Assembly: GCA_021773095.1 (NCBI GenBank)
Contig: JAJFKR010000026.1
Span: 62,001-126,000, forward strand
Source of the DNA: Woeseiaceae bacterium
GTDB lineage: Bacteria > Pseudomonadota > Gammaproteobacteria > Steroidobacterales > Woeseiaceae
DNA: 64,000 bases
Direction: 5' to 3'
Position numbers and translations under genes: made by a program. Positions 44,288 through 53,896 of the stretch are shown one piece after another. Position 1 is the first letter of the stretch. Each line of letters opens with the position of its first letter. The notes beneath the pieces are model-generated. The model was not told the origin of the DNA and searched no databases. It was given only the letters and a program-made list of their open reading frames with translations.

Positions 44288-45811
44288 ATGGCCCACGTAG
44301 TCGATACCAGCATTATTGAACCGCATCTCGCCCGTCTCAAGGAAATGCGAGAATTTGGCGGAACTGAGTTAACGACTGGTTTATCTGAATCGGTGATCCG
44401 TGACTTCCTCGAGAGTGGTTACCGCGAATTGTCGCTGGCCATCGAGCGCGCGTACGCAAGCTTTCTCGAGTACCAGGAATCTCACGCCGACTTTCTCGCG
44501 CTAGGCGAGAGCGAACAAATTGAGCGTGCACACGGCGGACTGACAAACTTCTACGCCGACGACGCGGTCAATCCCTACGTTGCCGCAAGTGGTGCCGGAC
44601 CGTGGGTTGTAAGCCTGAAGGGTGCAGTCATATACGACTGTGGCGGCTACGGAATGCTGGGGCTCGGTCATGCACCAGAGGCCATCCTGGACGCCATGAA
44701 TCAGCCACAAGTCATGGCCAATATCATGACTGCCAGCGTGAGTCAGATCGAGTTTGTCGACCGTCTGAATCGCGAGATCGGGCGTTCGCGACAAAGCGGC
44801 ACGCCCTTTGCCAGTTTCCTCTGCCTCAACAGTGGTTCTGAGGCAAACTCACTGGCCTACCGGTTTGTCGAAGTAAATACACGAACTCTCACCGACCCAG
44901 GTGCCCGGTACGAGGATTGCAAGGTTCGTGGGCTGACGTTGCAAGGCAGTTTTCATGGCAGAACAGACCGCCCTGCGCGATTCTCTGACTCGTGCGCGAA
45001 CACCTATCGAAAATATCTGGCGTCATACCGTGACAGCGAGTACCTGATCACGGTCGAGCCGAATAACATCGAGGCGCTTGAAGCCGTGTTTTCTGCTGCG
45101 GCAGACGACGGCGTATTCATCGAAGCGTTTTTTATGGAACCGGTCATGGGCGAAGGCAATCCGGGTATGCCAGTCGAGCCGGCATTTTATGCTCGTGCCA
45201 GAGAGCTAACGCGCGAGCACGGTACGTTGTTCCTTGTCGATTCGATTCAAGCCGGGCTGCGCGCTCAGGGCGTGTTGTCCATCGTCGACTACCCCGGATT
45301 CCAGGAGCTGGAGGCACCGGACATGGAGGCCTATTCAAAGGCATTGAACGCAGGGCAATACCCGCTCTCGGTGCTTGCTCTGTCCGCGGCCACCGCTGCG
45401 ACCTACAAAAATGGCCTGTACGGCAACACAATGACCAGTAATCCGCGAGCTCTTGATGTCGCCGTAGCGGTTCTTGATTCCTTCGATGATGAGCGGCGCG
45501 AAAATATTCGTGCTCGCGGCGTCCAGCTGGTCGAAGGTCTGGCTGCATTAGGTGACGAGACCGACGCAGGCGTCACCAGTGCCCAGGGAACCGGTTTGCT
45601 GGCAAGCTGTGCACTAGCCTCTCGTTACAAGACCTACGGCGCAAATAGCACGGAAGACTATCTGCGCAGGAAAGGCCTTGGCGTTATCCACGGCGGCAAA
45701 CGGTCGCTGCGTTTTACGCCTGTCTTCGATGTAAGTGCCAAAGAAATCGAGCTTATTGTTGCCCTTACCAGGGACGCCTTGCAAAACGGACCGACCCGGT
45801 CTGGCGACTAG
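44288..45811 (+). CDS. Class III PLP-dependent aminotransferase
   Basis: 507 residues of the class III (ornithine/GABA/lysine-epsilon) aminotransferase family. LNSGSEANSLAYRF binds PLP phosphate, SFHGRTDRP is the substrate strand, FLVDSIQAGLRAQG resembles the D-E-x-Q-x-G region, and YSKALNAGQYPLS holds the PLP lysine. An N-terminal extension of about 90 residues is present. The donor (lysine, ornithine or similar) is not identifiable. It starts about 35 bp after the cyclophilin gene. Confidence 0.85.
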   Translation: MAHVVDTSIIEPHLARLKEMREFGGTELTTGLSESVIRDFLESGYRELSLAIERAYASFLEYQESHADFLALGESEQIERAHGGLTNFYADDAVNPYVAASGAGPWVVSLKGAVIYDCGGYGMLGLGHAPEAILDAMNQPQVMANIMTASVSQIEFVDRLNREIGRSRQSGTPFASFLCLNSGSEANSLAYRFVEVNTRTLTDPGARYEDCKVRGLTLQGSFHGRTDRPARFSDSCANTYRKYLASYRDSEYLITVEPNNIEALEAVFSAAADDGVFIEAFFMEPVMGEGNPGMPVEPAFYARARELTREHGTLFLVDSIQAGLRAQGVLSIVDYPGFQELEAPDMEAYSKALNAGQYPLSVLALSAATAATYKNGLYGNTMTSNPRALDVAVAVLDSFDDERRENIRARGVQLVEGLAALGDETDAGVTSAQGTGLLASCALASRYKTYGANSTEDYLRRKGLGVIHGGKRSLRFTPVFDVSAKEIELIVALTRDALQNGPTRSGD

Positions 45812-45850
45812 TCGCCATCCTCTGCTTCTGACTCTTTGGATCCAGACTCT

Positions 45851-46594
45851 ATGTACAAGATACTCATAATCCTGATCATCACCGTATTCACCTCCCCGCT
45901 GTGCGCCGATGAGCTGGAAGGAAAATATCTCTACAAGGTGACGACGGTACGTGCCGAGACAGGGTCATTGTCAGACCTGCTGTTATGGTTACAAGCGCTG
46001 AAAGCGACGGACTACTTTGTAGATTCTGGTACGCCGGTACCACTGGTAATGCGGCATTCGCAGGGAGACCAATGGGACTTACTCATCATTGCTCCGATGC
46101 AAAGCTGGGGTACTTACTATGAGAACGAGGCGATCGAGCACCGCGAACAGGCGGTCTTGTCGTATGCGGACTTGCTGACAAAAGGCAGGGCGTTGGTCGC
46201 ATTCGCCGAAGATAACTTTGCATACGGTCCGTCGTTCGCAACGATTCAACACGCCTTCGACGAAAACAACTTTTTTCATATTGAGATGTTCAGGGCTGCC
46301 GCCGGTAAATCGTCCGAACTATTGCAGCAGCGCCGCATGGAAAACACCTATCTCGCCGCGACCGGTCAAACTACAAATATGATTTTTCATCGGGCGGCCG
46401 GGTCCGATATCGATGTCTTCACAATTGGTTTTCACAAAAGTCTGGAGGCCTTCGCGGCGCCTGCCGGAGTAACTAACGATGAAAAAGGCGTGGCGGCAAA
46501 ATCGGCAGGCTTCAAGGAACTGGCTGACATATCGTTTTATTTGCGATCATTAATCTCAGGACACCACGACACGCTTGCTGTCAAGGTGGATTGA
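45851..46594 (+). CDS. Exported protein of unknown function
   Basis: 247 residues from ATG 45851, chosen because the signal peptide (ILIILIITVFTSPLCA) begins here. The mature chain has an alternating strand/helix pattern (YLYKVTTVRAETGS, WDLLIIAPMQSWGTYYE, NFFHIEMFRAAAGKSSELL, FTIGFHKSLEAF), which resembles a dimeric alpha-beta barrel with NIPSNAP-like features. No family is certain. Confidence 0.7.
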   Translation: MYKILIILIITVFTSPLCADELEGKYLYKVTTVRAETGSLSDLLLWLQALKATDYFVDSGTPVPLVMRHSQGDQWDLLIIAPMQSWGTYYENEAIEHREQAVLSYADLLTKGRALVAFAEDNFAYGPSFATIQHAFDENNFFHIEMFRAAAGKSSELLQQRRMENTYLAATGQTTNMIFHRAAGSDIDVFTIGFHKSLEAFAAPAGVTNDEKGVAAKSAGFKELADISFYLRSLISGHHDTLAVKVD

Positions 46595-46693
46595 TACTCA
46601 CCACACTATTTTCAAAAATGTGCGCCAGGTACCGGATTCTGGCCGGAATTGACTGCAAAATTGCCAGTGAATATCGATTCAGGCAGATCCATC

Positions 46694-46936
46694 ATGTTGC
46701 TACCCGACCACCTTTACCGCCGCGTCCCGCTATTCTGGATGATCATGGGCGTGCTCCTTGTGATATTCGGTCTGATAGCAGTGCCGGATTTTCGACTTTT
46801 CTCAGCCTATATGCTGCTCGGCCTGACCTGTCTGGGCCGATCGATCTGGCTGTATCAGGCACGCCAACGCGTAGCAAGACATTCTGAAGTGACCGTTCTG
46901 ACCGATACGCAGAAAATGGAACACCGGCCGCACTAG
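46694..46936 (+). CDS. Small two-helix membrane protein
   Basis: 80 residues from ATG 46694 with two membrane helices (about 12-30 and 37-55: WMIMGVLLVIFGLIAV and AYMLLGLTCLGRSIWLY) and a basic tail. It ends over the 3-prime end of the EamA gene on the other strand. Function unknown; it may be a real small protein with no clear family. Confidence 0.5.
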   Translation: MLLPDHLYRRVPLFWMIMGVLLVIFGLIAVPDFRLFSAYMLLGLTCLGRSIWLYQARQRVARHSEVTVLTDTQKMEHRPH

Positions 46937-47811
46937 GTTCGCCGGCCGACAGTCAGTACGAGAAGGTTACCGCCCAGGACCAGCAAGAAGCCGGCGAGCA
47001 CCGTCATATCCAGTGCCAGTTCTTCAAAGAGCATCGACAGAATCAATGCAACCACCGGAAACATGACAGTGGCGTACCCTGCCCTGTGCGCACCTATCCT
47101 GCCCAGCAGCGTCAAATACGCACCAAAAGCGATAACCGAGCCGAAGACGGTCAAATAAGCCAGCGAAAGGACGTACCCGGCTGACGCGTCAAATGTAAAG
47201 GCTTGCCCCCGTACCAGAGCCATCACGCCGGTTAGCAGGCCGCCGTACAACATGCTCCAGGCATTGGATTGCACAACCGGCAGTTTGATCTTCTGCGCAG
47301 CCTGCGAGGCCATATTCCCGAACGACGCCATGAGGGCACCGGCGACCGCCAGGGTCGAGCCATAAAACACACCGTCCGATAACGATACTTCGCTGACCTG
47401 CGGACCAAACAACACAATAATCCCGACTATGCCGAGGCCGGCACCGATGTAGTTGCGCAGCCCCACCCGGACACCAAAAAATATCCGCGAGTTAATGATG
47501 TTCATCCACAACATGGATGAAAACGCAATTGCGGATAAAGCGGAGGTGATGTAGATCTGGGCCCGGTACGCCAGAATGTAGTTCAAACAGAACATTAGCA
47601 GGCCCATCAAAGCGAACAAACGATGAGCTTTTAGATTAAAAACCAGTGGTAACTTCCGGATTTTACTCCATATAAATAAGATCCCTGCCGCCGACAAGTA
47701 ACGATAAACGATCGAAACCTCCGGCTCGACAACCCCGAGCTGAAATTCAATGGCCAGCCACGTTGAACCCCAGATCAGAACGGCAACGACATATAGAAAT
47801 ACATTGTTCAG
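46933..47811 (-). CDS. EamA/DMT-superfamily transporter
   Basis: 292 residues with ten membrane helices in two EamA repeats. The first ATG/GTG/TTG start in frame is TTG 47697, which would cut off the first helix (VVAVLIWGSTWLAIEF). The frame continues upstream and CTG 47811 is preceded by AGGGG at a proper distance, so I take CTG as the start. An in-frame TAG lies shortly above. It exports amino acids, sugars or drugs; substrate unknown. Confidence 0.8.
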   Translation of the reverse strand: MNNVFLYVVAVLIWGSTWLAIEFQLGVVEPEVSIVYRYLSAAGILFIWSKIRKLPLVFNLKAHRLFALMGLLMFCLNYILAYRAQIYITSALSAIAFSSMLWMNIINSRIFFGVRVGLRNYIGAGLGIVGIIVLFGPQVSEVSLSDGVFYGSTLAVAGALMASFGNMASQAAQKIKLPVVQSNAWSMLYGGLLTGVMALVRGQAFTFDASAGYVLSLAYLTVFGSVIAFGAYLTLLGRIGAHRAGYATVMFPVVALILSMLFEELALDMTVLAGFLLVLGGNLLVLTVGRRT

Positions 47812-47874
47812 CGGAAAGACCCCTGATGTGACGAGCTATTGGAGGATTCAGCAGCTTATCTGGATAATGTCCGG

Positions 47875-48579
47875 ATGCAACAAACACTGCTAATGCTGCC
47901 GATCGCGCTTCCTGTAATTTTTTGGGCGGCGTATCACCACCACAAAGATCGGCACCTGCCGGAGCCACCGTTGAATCTCGCTCTTTGTTTTTTGTTCGGC
48001 ATTGGAGCCGCTGGCATCTCGAAACTTCTGTATCTCGGTCTGGAACCTCTGGGTTTGCGATTCGATGCGTTGGCCCTTGCCGCCGAAAACCCCATGGGTC
48101 TCCTGGCATTCGCACTGTTGGCGATCGGGCCGATCGAAGAGTTAGCCAAGTTGCTGCCGTTTGTTTTGGTAGTGCTTCGCTTCAAGGCGTTCGACGAACC
48201 CCTGGATGGAATCGTCTACGCGTCATTTATTGGTCTTGGATATGCGGCCACGGAGAATATCCACTACCTCGACTACCTGACACCCCTCGAGACTGCCGCG
48301 CGTGGATTCGCAAGTCCCGTTGTGCACATTCTGTTTGCGTCGATTTGGGCGTACTGGATTACGATATCGTGGCTCAGGCAAGTGCCGATTGGCGTCGCGC
48401 TGGTTTCGGGCTTTCTTGTCTCCGCTCTGTTGCACGGTATCTACGACTTTCTTGTATTGCAGAGCCCGGTGTCAGCACTGCCCCTGGCTGCAATTTTGAT
48501 TATTTCGATCTGGATATGGCGTTTGATTCTGATGCGCCGTTTGCACCAGGATGCAGTCGCGAAATCGCGCAGTCGCTAA
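47875..48579 (+). CDS. PrsW-family intramembrane metalloprotease
   Basis: 234 residues from ATG 47875 (TTG 47839 also possible). Motifs fit the PrsW/Rce1-like CAAX superfamily: GPIEELAKLLPF with the catalytic EE, FIGLGYAATENIHY and SALLHGIYDF with histidine. Six to seven membrane helices are evident. PrsW cleaves anti-sigma factors in Bacillus; here no anti-sigma gene is adjacent. It is divergent from the EamA gene. Confidence 0.87.
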   Translation: MQQTLLMLPIALPVIFWAAYHHHKDRHLPEPPLNLALCFLFGIGAAGISKLLYLGLEPLGLRFDALALAAENPMGLLAFALLAIGPIEELAKLLPFVLVVLRFKAFDEPLDGIVYASFIGLGYAATENIHYLDYLTPLETAARGFASPVVHILFASIWAYWITISWLRQVPIGVALVSGFLVSALLHGIYDFLVLQSPVSALPLAAILIISIWIWRLILMRRLHQDAVAKSRSR

Positions 48580-48749
48580 CCGCGGTTGTAAGGATTATTG
48601 TTATCGGGCTCGGACGCAACATCTTCCAGCGACAAGCCATGGAGATTATCCGGGTCATCGATGAGCTGTGAACATCGTTTCTGAATGTCCGCGAGCTTCA
48701 ATGAGACGTTCGATTGCGAAAGCGGAACGTCTTCATAGTCCTTGTCCAT
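48576..48749 (-). CDS. 57-residue small acidic protein
   Basis: An ORF of 58 codons on the minus strand with a good ribosome site (AGGAAAC before ATG 48749), encoding MDKDYEDVPLSQSN then LKLADIQKRCSQLIDDPDN, with an asparagine-rich end. It overlaps the stop of the PrsW gene by 4 bp on the opposite strand, and is strongly acidic with one predicted helix. Nothing identifies it; coding is supported only by length, start context and tail-to-tail packing. Confidence 0.45.
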   Translation of the reverse strand: MDKDYEDVPLSQSNVSLKLADIQKRCSQLIDDPDNLHGLSLEDVASEPDNNNPYNRG

Positions 48750-48904
48750 GTTTCCTGTCCGTCATTTACCTGTCTCCATTATGAGACAGTTGGTATGTCG
48801 CAGTATAGAGACAGTAATACGGGCCAAATGTGAACTGCGTCACACTAAATTTTCGTGAAAACCGCTTTTTGATGATGTTATGTCACCTTTGGCTTGCAGG
48901 GCCG

Positions 48905-48932
48905 AAAAAAAAGCTGCCCCGACAGAGGCAGC
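48905..48932 (-). terminator. Rho-independent terminator for the 105-residue membrane protein
   Basis: On the minus strand, GCTGCC and GGCAGC (6-bp stem, 8-base loop) are followed by eight Ts. It lies about 40 bp beyond the stop of the small membrane protein gene at 48973. Confidence 0.8.
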
Positions 48933-48972
48933 CCCTTTATTATCACAGGCAAATAACCTGTTTGATGACCCG

Positions 48973-49290
48973 TCAGGGTTTTACTTTTTCGTACACCGCA
49001 ACGAGAATTACCACTACTGCAGCAGCACCGTAAAGACTACCCAGGCTGCTCATTACGCTGGATATGTACTCACCAGCTACCGGGATAGCGCCGAGTCCGC
49101 CACTGATGCCTGCGACGGATAATGCGATGGCTGCAATCAGAAGTCGCTGACGATCTTCTTCGGCGACAAACCACCCGCCTACTGCACCAAGAATTGCGAT
49201 GACCATTCCGGCTTCCGGAAAGCCACTCCAAAGTCCCGCAACCACTGCGGCCAAAACAGCAACTAGCTGAATGATTTTTCCTACACCCAT
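48973..49290 (-). CDS. Small three-helix membrane protein
   Basis: 105 residues: helices at about 8-24, 28-45 and 49-70, and a last one near 82-100 (GAAAVVVILVAVYEKVKP). It is flanked by its own terminator at 48905 and an AT-rich 171-bp region upstream (49291-49461) that probably carries its promoter. Function unknown. No family recognised. Confidence 0.65.
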   Translation of the reverse strand: MGVGKIIQLVAVLAAVVAGLWSGFPEAGMVIAILGAVGGWFVAEEDRQRLLIAAIALSVAGISGGLGAIPVAGEYISSVMSSLGSLYGAAAVVVILVAVYEKVKP

Positions 49291-49461
49291 GAAATTCCCC
49301 TTTACGCTTCGTTGTTATTAGAGTCTTTTATTTTTTTCGCCGCAGTGATTTTGCGGTCGAGGACAGTCTAACAGCAATTGAAAAAAACTGCGTAATAGTG
49401 ATTTTTCAATTAGTTATGATATAACTTTAATGTTATTTCGAATAATTATTGAAGCAATTAT

Positions 49462-50430
49462 TCAATATTTAATCATCGCTGAGCCCCAGGTGAAGCCCGC
49501 GCCAAACGCCGCAAACAGCAAGGTATCGCCGCGCTTTATCCTGCCGTCTCGTACTGCCTGATCGAGCGCAAGTGGAATGGATGCCCCCGAAGTGTTTGCG
49601 TGCTCGTCCACGGTAGCGATCACTCGCTCCATTGGCAGCCCCAATTTTTTAGCTGCTGCCTTGATAATTCGCATGTTCGCCTGATGAGGTACAAACCAGT
49701 CGATATCACCCAGTTCGCCATCGAGATCCGCCACGGTTTCCCTCGCCATGGCGTCGAAGGTCGCCACCGCACGTTTGAAAACTGCGTTGCCCTTCATCTC
49801 GATGAAGGCACCCCCGCTCTGCGTCTTCTCATAACCGACGGACACACCGCTGCGAACCTGCAAAAGATCTTCGTATTGCCCATCGGCGTGAATGTGCGTC
49901 GCCAGGATCCCCGGCTCTTCGCTGGCTTGCAGCACGACACAACCGGCACCGTCACCGAATAACACGGCCGTTCCCCGGTCTTCCCAATTTGTAATTCTTG
50001 ACAAGGTCTCACTGCCAATAACGAGCGCAGTAGTCGCGCCACCGGTTTTGATGTACCGGTTGGCCATATCCAGGCTGTAAACAAAGCCACTGCAAGCGGC
50101 ATTGACATCAAAGGCCGCCGGACCTTTGACGCCAAGTTGCCGTTGAATAATGCAGGCCGTAGAGGGGAACAGCTTGTCCGGAGTACAGGTGCCCACGATG
50201 ATAAGGTCGATATCCTCCGGCCCTACTCCGGCGTCCTGCATTGCTCTTTTCGCCGCTTCCAATCCGATCGACGACGTAGTCTCACCTGCGCCGGCTATGT
50301 GTCGACGCTTGATTCCCGTACGTTCCCGAATCCATTCATCCGACGTATCCATCGTCTTTTCCAGATCCTGGTTGCTGACCACTTTTTCGGGCAGAAAACT
50401 GCCGATTCCGGCGATACGAGTGTAGGTCAT
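49462..50430 (-). CDS. Beta-ketoacyl-ACP synthase III (FabH-like)
   Basis: 322 residues, thiolase fold. The triad is intact: Cys in NAACSGFVYSLD, His in VPHQANMRIIK, Asn in HANTSGASIPLAL. Sequence and length are typical of FabH, which condenses acetyl-CoA with malonyl-ACP. Here the gene overlaps a FAAL-ACP gene (ATGA), so it may instead extend the fatty acyl group loaded on that ACP. It is not in a fab gene cluster. It is a third member of a P450/FAAL/KS operon. Confidence 0.92.
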   Translation of the reverse strand: MTYTRIAGIGSFLPEKVVSNQDLEKTMDTSDEWIRERTGIKRRHIAGAGETTSSIGLEAAKRAMQDAGVGPEDIDLIIVGTCTPDKLFPSTACIIQRQLGVKGPAAFDVNAACSGFVYSLDMANRYIKTGGATTALVIGSETLSRITNWEDRGTAVLFGDGAGCVVLQASEEPGILATHIHADGQYEDLLQVRSGVSVGYEKTQSGGAFIEMKGNAVFKRAVATFDAMARETVADLDGELGDIDWFVPHQANMRIIKAAAKKLGLPMERVIATVDEHANTSGASIPLALDQAVRDGRIKRGDTLLFAAFGAGFTWGSAMIKY

Positions 50431-52367
50431 GAATTTTCCCTTATAAATGCAGCGATTTGCCTGAGCGTTGGGTAGTCAAATAAATCACTGATATCGAGTC
50501 TCCCCGGGTGCTTTTCGTCAATCGCGAGGACAATTTCTGTCAGTGTCAGCGAACTTACGCCAACTTCGAACAGATTGTCGTCGGGCCCTATTATTCTATC
50601 TTTAGAAAACTCCCGACAAATTACTTCAAGTTCTGCAATCAGCGGATCGCCGTCAGTATCGACCTCGAGGGCAGCGGTCGGGTGTAATTCACCAATAACC
50701 TCGTCAAATTCACCGTCAAAATAGGCCTGCAGCAATTTGGCTCGTTGCACCTTGCCGCTGGTCGTCTTTGGAATTCTCGCAACCGGGATCACCCTGTCGA
50801 CCTCCAGCCCCGTCTGTTCGCCAATCAGATCGCGCACTTGCTGAATCATCGGTACGAAATCCTCCACCGCCTGACGATAGAGAATGAAGGAGATCAACTC
50901 CTCGGTCTGCCCGCCTTTTGGCGTCGCTCCGGCAACCACAACCTTATTGAGGTCCAGCCCATCAAGCCGCGCGACGATTTCCTCGATGTCGTGCGGATAA
51001 TAGTTCTGGCCGTTGACGATGATGATGTCTTTTTGCCGCCCGGTAATGACCAGTTGCTCGTCAACGAACACGCCGCAATCGCCAGTTCGTAACCAGCCAT
51101 CATCGGTGAAAATTTCCGCTGTGGCCGACTCGTCACCGTAAATTTGCTCCGTCACACTGCCGCCTTGCAGCTGAATATTTCCGACTGTGCCCTCTGCAAG
51201 CGCCGCGTCGTTTTCATCTGTAATACGAATGCTGACATCTCGAATCGATTGGCCAACACGGACAAAACTAACCGCGTCGTCATCATCCGGCGCGACTACA
51301 CGAAACGCATCGCCAACGCGAATGCTATGCCGGTCCATGGTTACACGAGAATACTCGGCACCGGGCGTGGGGATCGAAACGCCAACCGTGGCTTCTGCAA
51401 GACCATAAACCGGGAACATCGACGTGCGCTCCAATCCATGCGGTGCCAATGCGCCCAGAAACTCCTCACAAAGCTCCCAGGAGATCGGCTCGGCACCGTT
51501 AAGGATCAGCCTCACGCAAGAAAGATCAAGGTCAGGCAAGCCCTTGCGCTGGAACAGCTTGAGGAAATGTTTGTAACCAAAATTCGGCGAACAGAGCTGC
51601 GTCGCGCGTAGCTCATGCGCTTTTTTCATCCACAGCAGCGGTCTGCGGACGAATACATTGGTGTCCATCACCGCATGATTCATGCCGACACCCAGGACGC
51701 TCAAATGGTAGCCAATGAGTCCCATGTCGTGCGTCAACGGCATCCAGCTCAGACTTTGGTCGTCCTCATTCCATTGGCATGCCTCGACGATCGCACGAAT
51801 ATTTGTACAAAGGTTTCGGTGTGTCAGCACGACACCCTTCGGATCACTCGTTGAACCGGACGAGTACTGGATAAAGGCAGTGTCATCGGGTGTGGATTCG
51901 TAAACCACGCCACTGGTCGCCGGATCGACATCGCTAATCAGCGTGGTCCTGGTATTTAGCGTTGCCGTGATCTCAGCGAGATCGCGTTTTTGGGAAAACT
52001 CCAGAAGCCGGGCAAGCAGATCCGACTCGGTGAACAGGGTTGCTCGCCTGAGTTGCGACAAAATTCTGAACAGCTTCAGCCGGTGCTCGTCACTTATTCC
52101 GACCGCAACCGGAACCGGAACCATACCACCCAGCACGGCAGCCCAAAAAGCAATCACAAAACTTTCATTCGATTTACTGAAGATGATGAGCTCATCACCG
52201 GATGTCATACCGCGTGCTTGCAAGGACCCCAAAAAGGCGATCGCTCGATCCCAAAGATCCGCGAACTTCACAGTGCTTTCGTCGGTCTCGCCATCGATAA
52301 ACCGAATTTCACGGTCTTTGCTGCGCACGTCAGCGAGCAAATCCGTCAATGTAGTGTAGAGCTCCAT
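50427..52367 (-). CDS. Fatty acyl-AMP ligase fused to acyl carrier protein (FAAL-ACP)
   Basis: 646 residues. The adenylation domain (about 1-560) has FIQYSSGSTSDPKGV (AMP motif), PVYGLAEATVGVS and GWLRTGDCGVF; the overall pattern follows FAALs, which make acyl-AMP and load ACPs without CoA. A C-terminal ACP (about 570-646) carries LFEVGVSSLTLTEI, with the serine for phosphopantetheine. The enzyme activates a free fatty acid and passes it to its own ACP. P450 comes 7 bp upstream and the FabH-like gene overlaps downstream. Confidence 0.92.
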   Translation of the reverse strand: MELYTTLTDLLADVRSKDREIRFIDGETDESTVKFADLWDRAIAFLGSLQARGMTSGDELIIFSKSNESFVIAFWAAVLGGMVPVPVAVGISDEHRLKLFRILSQLRRATLFTESDLLARLLEFSQKRDLAEITATLNTRTTLISDVDPATSGVVYESTPDDTAFIQYSSGSTSDPKGVVLTHRNLCTNIRAIVEACQWNEDDQSLSWMPLTHDMGLIGYHLSVLGVGMNHAVMDTNVFVRRPLLWMKKAHELRATQLCSPNFGYKHFLKLFQRKGLPDLDLSCVRLILNGAEPISWELCEEFLGALAPHGLERTSMFPVYGLAEATVGVSIPTPGAEYSRVTMDRHSIRVGDAFRVVAPDDDDAVSFVRVGQSIRDVSIRITDENDAALAEGTVGNIQLQGGSVTEQIYGDESATAEIFTDDGWLRTGDCGVFVDEQLVITGRQKDIIIVNGQNYYPHDIEEIVARLDGLDLNKVVVAGATPKGGQTEELISFILYRQAVEDFVPMIQQVRDLIGEQTGLEVDRVIPVARIPKTTSGKVQRAKLLQAYFDGEFDEVIGELHPTAALEVDTDGDPLIAELEVICREFSKDRIIGPDDNLFEVGVSSLTLTEIVLAIDEKHPGRLDISDLFDYPTLRQIAAFIRENS

Positions 52368-52374
52368 GTTGCTT

Positions 52375-53682
52375 CTATCGTTCCGTGGGTTTCATGAATA
52401 TGTCTTTCTTAGCTCGCAAGTTTATGCTGAGTTCGAGTTCGGGCTCTGCTGCTTCAACCACGTCCATTCGAAACCGCGGCAACAACAAGCCAAGGTGAAC
52501 CTTCATTTCCAGGAACGAAAAGTATTCTCCCAGACAGCGACGTGGCCCCAGCGAAAACGGGATAAACGGTCGATCCTTTTTGGGTTTATCGGTCGGCGCG
52601 AATCGATCCGGATCAAATTGATCCGGGTCAGGCCAGTAATGTCCGGTGCGATGTAAAATAAAGGGTGACAAGTAGATGTCGGTATCCGACTCAACATCGA
52701 AATCGTCCAGCTCATCCAGCTCATGCGATCGACGCGTGAACAGCCACACGGGTGGATACAAGCGCAACGCCTCCTCCAGCACTTGCTGTGTGTACTGCAT
52801 GGCGGCGAGCGAATCCGGACTTAAAGCCGATACGTTCGGCAAGTGTTGTTGCGCTTCAACGATCAGCCTGTCCGCAACGTCGGGGTGCCTTGCGATGAGG
52901 TACCAGACCCAGTTCAGAGTGTTGGCTGAGGTTTCAAAGCCGGCGACGATGAGCGTCATCAGTTCGTCGAGCAGCTCGGCATCCGAAAACGGCTTGCCTT
53001 CTTTATCCGTGGCCTGCAAATACATGGACAGGAAATCGAATTCATCCGATCCCCGACCTGCACGGCGATCTTCGATGATGCTCAATAACAATTCCCGCAA
53101 TTGGCGAACCTTCATTACCACACTGAGATCGCGAGTCGAATCGCGGCTCAGGAATGCAAACGGATTATCGCCTGCTGTCAGAATACGCGTCTCGTAGTCG
53201 CTGCTGAATATGCTGATCAATATCAGCTCCAGCGCAAAGTCGGAGGTCTCCGACGTGATATTGCAGGTCTGACCGTTTGCCGCAAGCTCGGCCCAATGCA
53301 GGGCGCGACGGTCGCAACAGCCCACCATTACCTTCATCAAACGATGCACGTTCTGCCGGCTGAATGCCGGTTGAATCATGCGACGGGACCGCCGCCAGAC
53401 GTCCCCATCGCTGACGATCAACCCGTTGCCGAGCAGCATTTTGACCCGTTCGAAACCCGGTCCCTTGTGGTATTTGCTGTGACGGCGGGTCAGGATGCGC
53501 CGAACCTCCGCCGCATCGTTGATAAAGTACGCGCGGCGACCGTTGGGCTTCGTCATACTCACCATATCTCCGTATTCGCGCTGCAGATCCAAGAGCCTGG
53601 TGAGCGTCTCCGGATCAATGCCCAGTGCTACCGACTCTTCGGGACCCGGTGGTTTCCTGATATTTCGCGCTGCGGAGGTCAT
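52375..53682 (-). CDS. Cytochrome P450
   Basis: 435 residues from ATG 53682; the open frame extends upstream without a better start. Oxygen-activation helix I reads IVAGFETSANTLNW, the ExxR motif is in LEEALRLYPP, and the heme loop FSLGPRRCLG places the axial cysteine at residue 383. Bacterial P450s of this type hydroxylate fatty acids or terpenoids. As first gene of the operon before the FAAL-ACP gene it may oxidise the loaded acyl chain. Redox partners are not encoded nearby. Confidence 0.93.
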   Translation of the reverse strand: MTSAARNIRKPPGPEESVALGIDPETLTRLLDLQREYGDMVSMTKPNGRRAYFINDAAEVRRILTRRHSKYHKGPGFERVKMLLGNGLIVSDGDVWRRSRRMIQPAFSRQNVHRLMKVMVGCCDRRALHWAELAANGQTCNITSETSDFALELILISIFSSDYETRILTAGDNPFAFLSRDSTRDLSVVMKVRQLRELLLSIIEDRRAGRGSDEFDFLSMYLQATDKEGKPFSDAELLDELMTLIVAGFETSANTLNWVWYLIARHPDVADRLIVEAQQHLPNVSALSPDSLAAMQYTQQVLEEALRLYPPVWLFTRRSHELDELDDFDVESDTDIYLSPFILHRTGHYWPDPDQFDPDRFAPTDKPKKDRPFIPFSLGPRRCLGEYFSFLEMKVHLGLLLPRFRMDVVEAAEPELELSINLRAKKDIFMKPTER

Positions 53683-53896
53683 GGGAGGGTTATTCGACGG
53701 TATCGCGTTGAAAAGCAGGCGCAATATTACATTGACCGGCGCAGATTCGATACTGCAAACTCTGTCCCGGCTTGGCGGTCCACCGCCCTGCCCGGCTAAT
53801 ATCCAACATTTCGACACAGGCCAGGTTTTGAGCAATTCGCCTCGAAAAGACTTCGACTCCGTGGAGTCGCGCCGCAGCACAGCGTCGCGGCGCACG

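Noticed and set aside
47922..48671. 249-codon ORF overlapping prsW in another frame
   Set aside because: The PrsW frame has membrane helices and catalytic glutamates; the alternative has none and runs past its stop without a match.
49440..49463. Hairpin GAATAATT/AATTATTC as a terminator for fabH
   Set aside because: The stem is only 8 AT pairs and lacks a T run; too weak to support.
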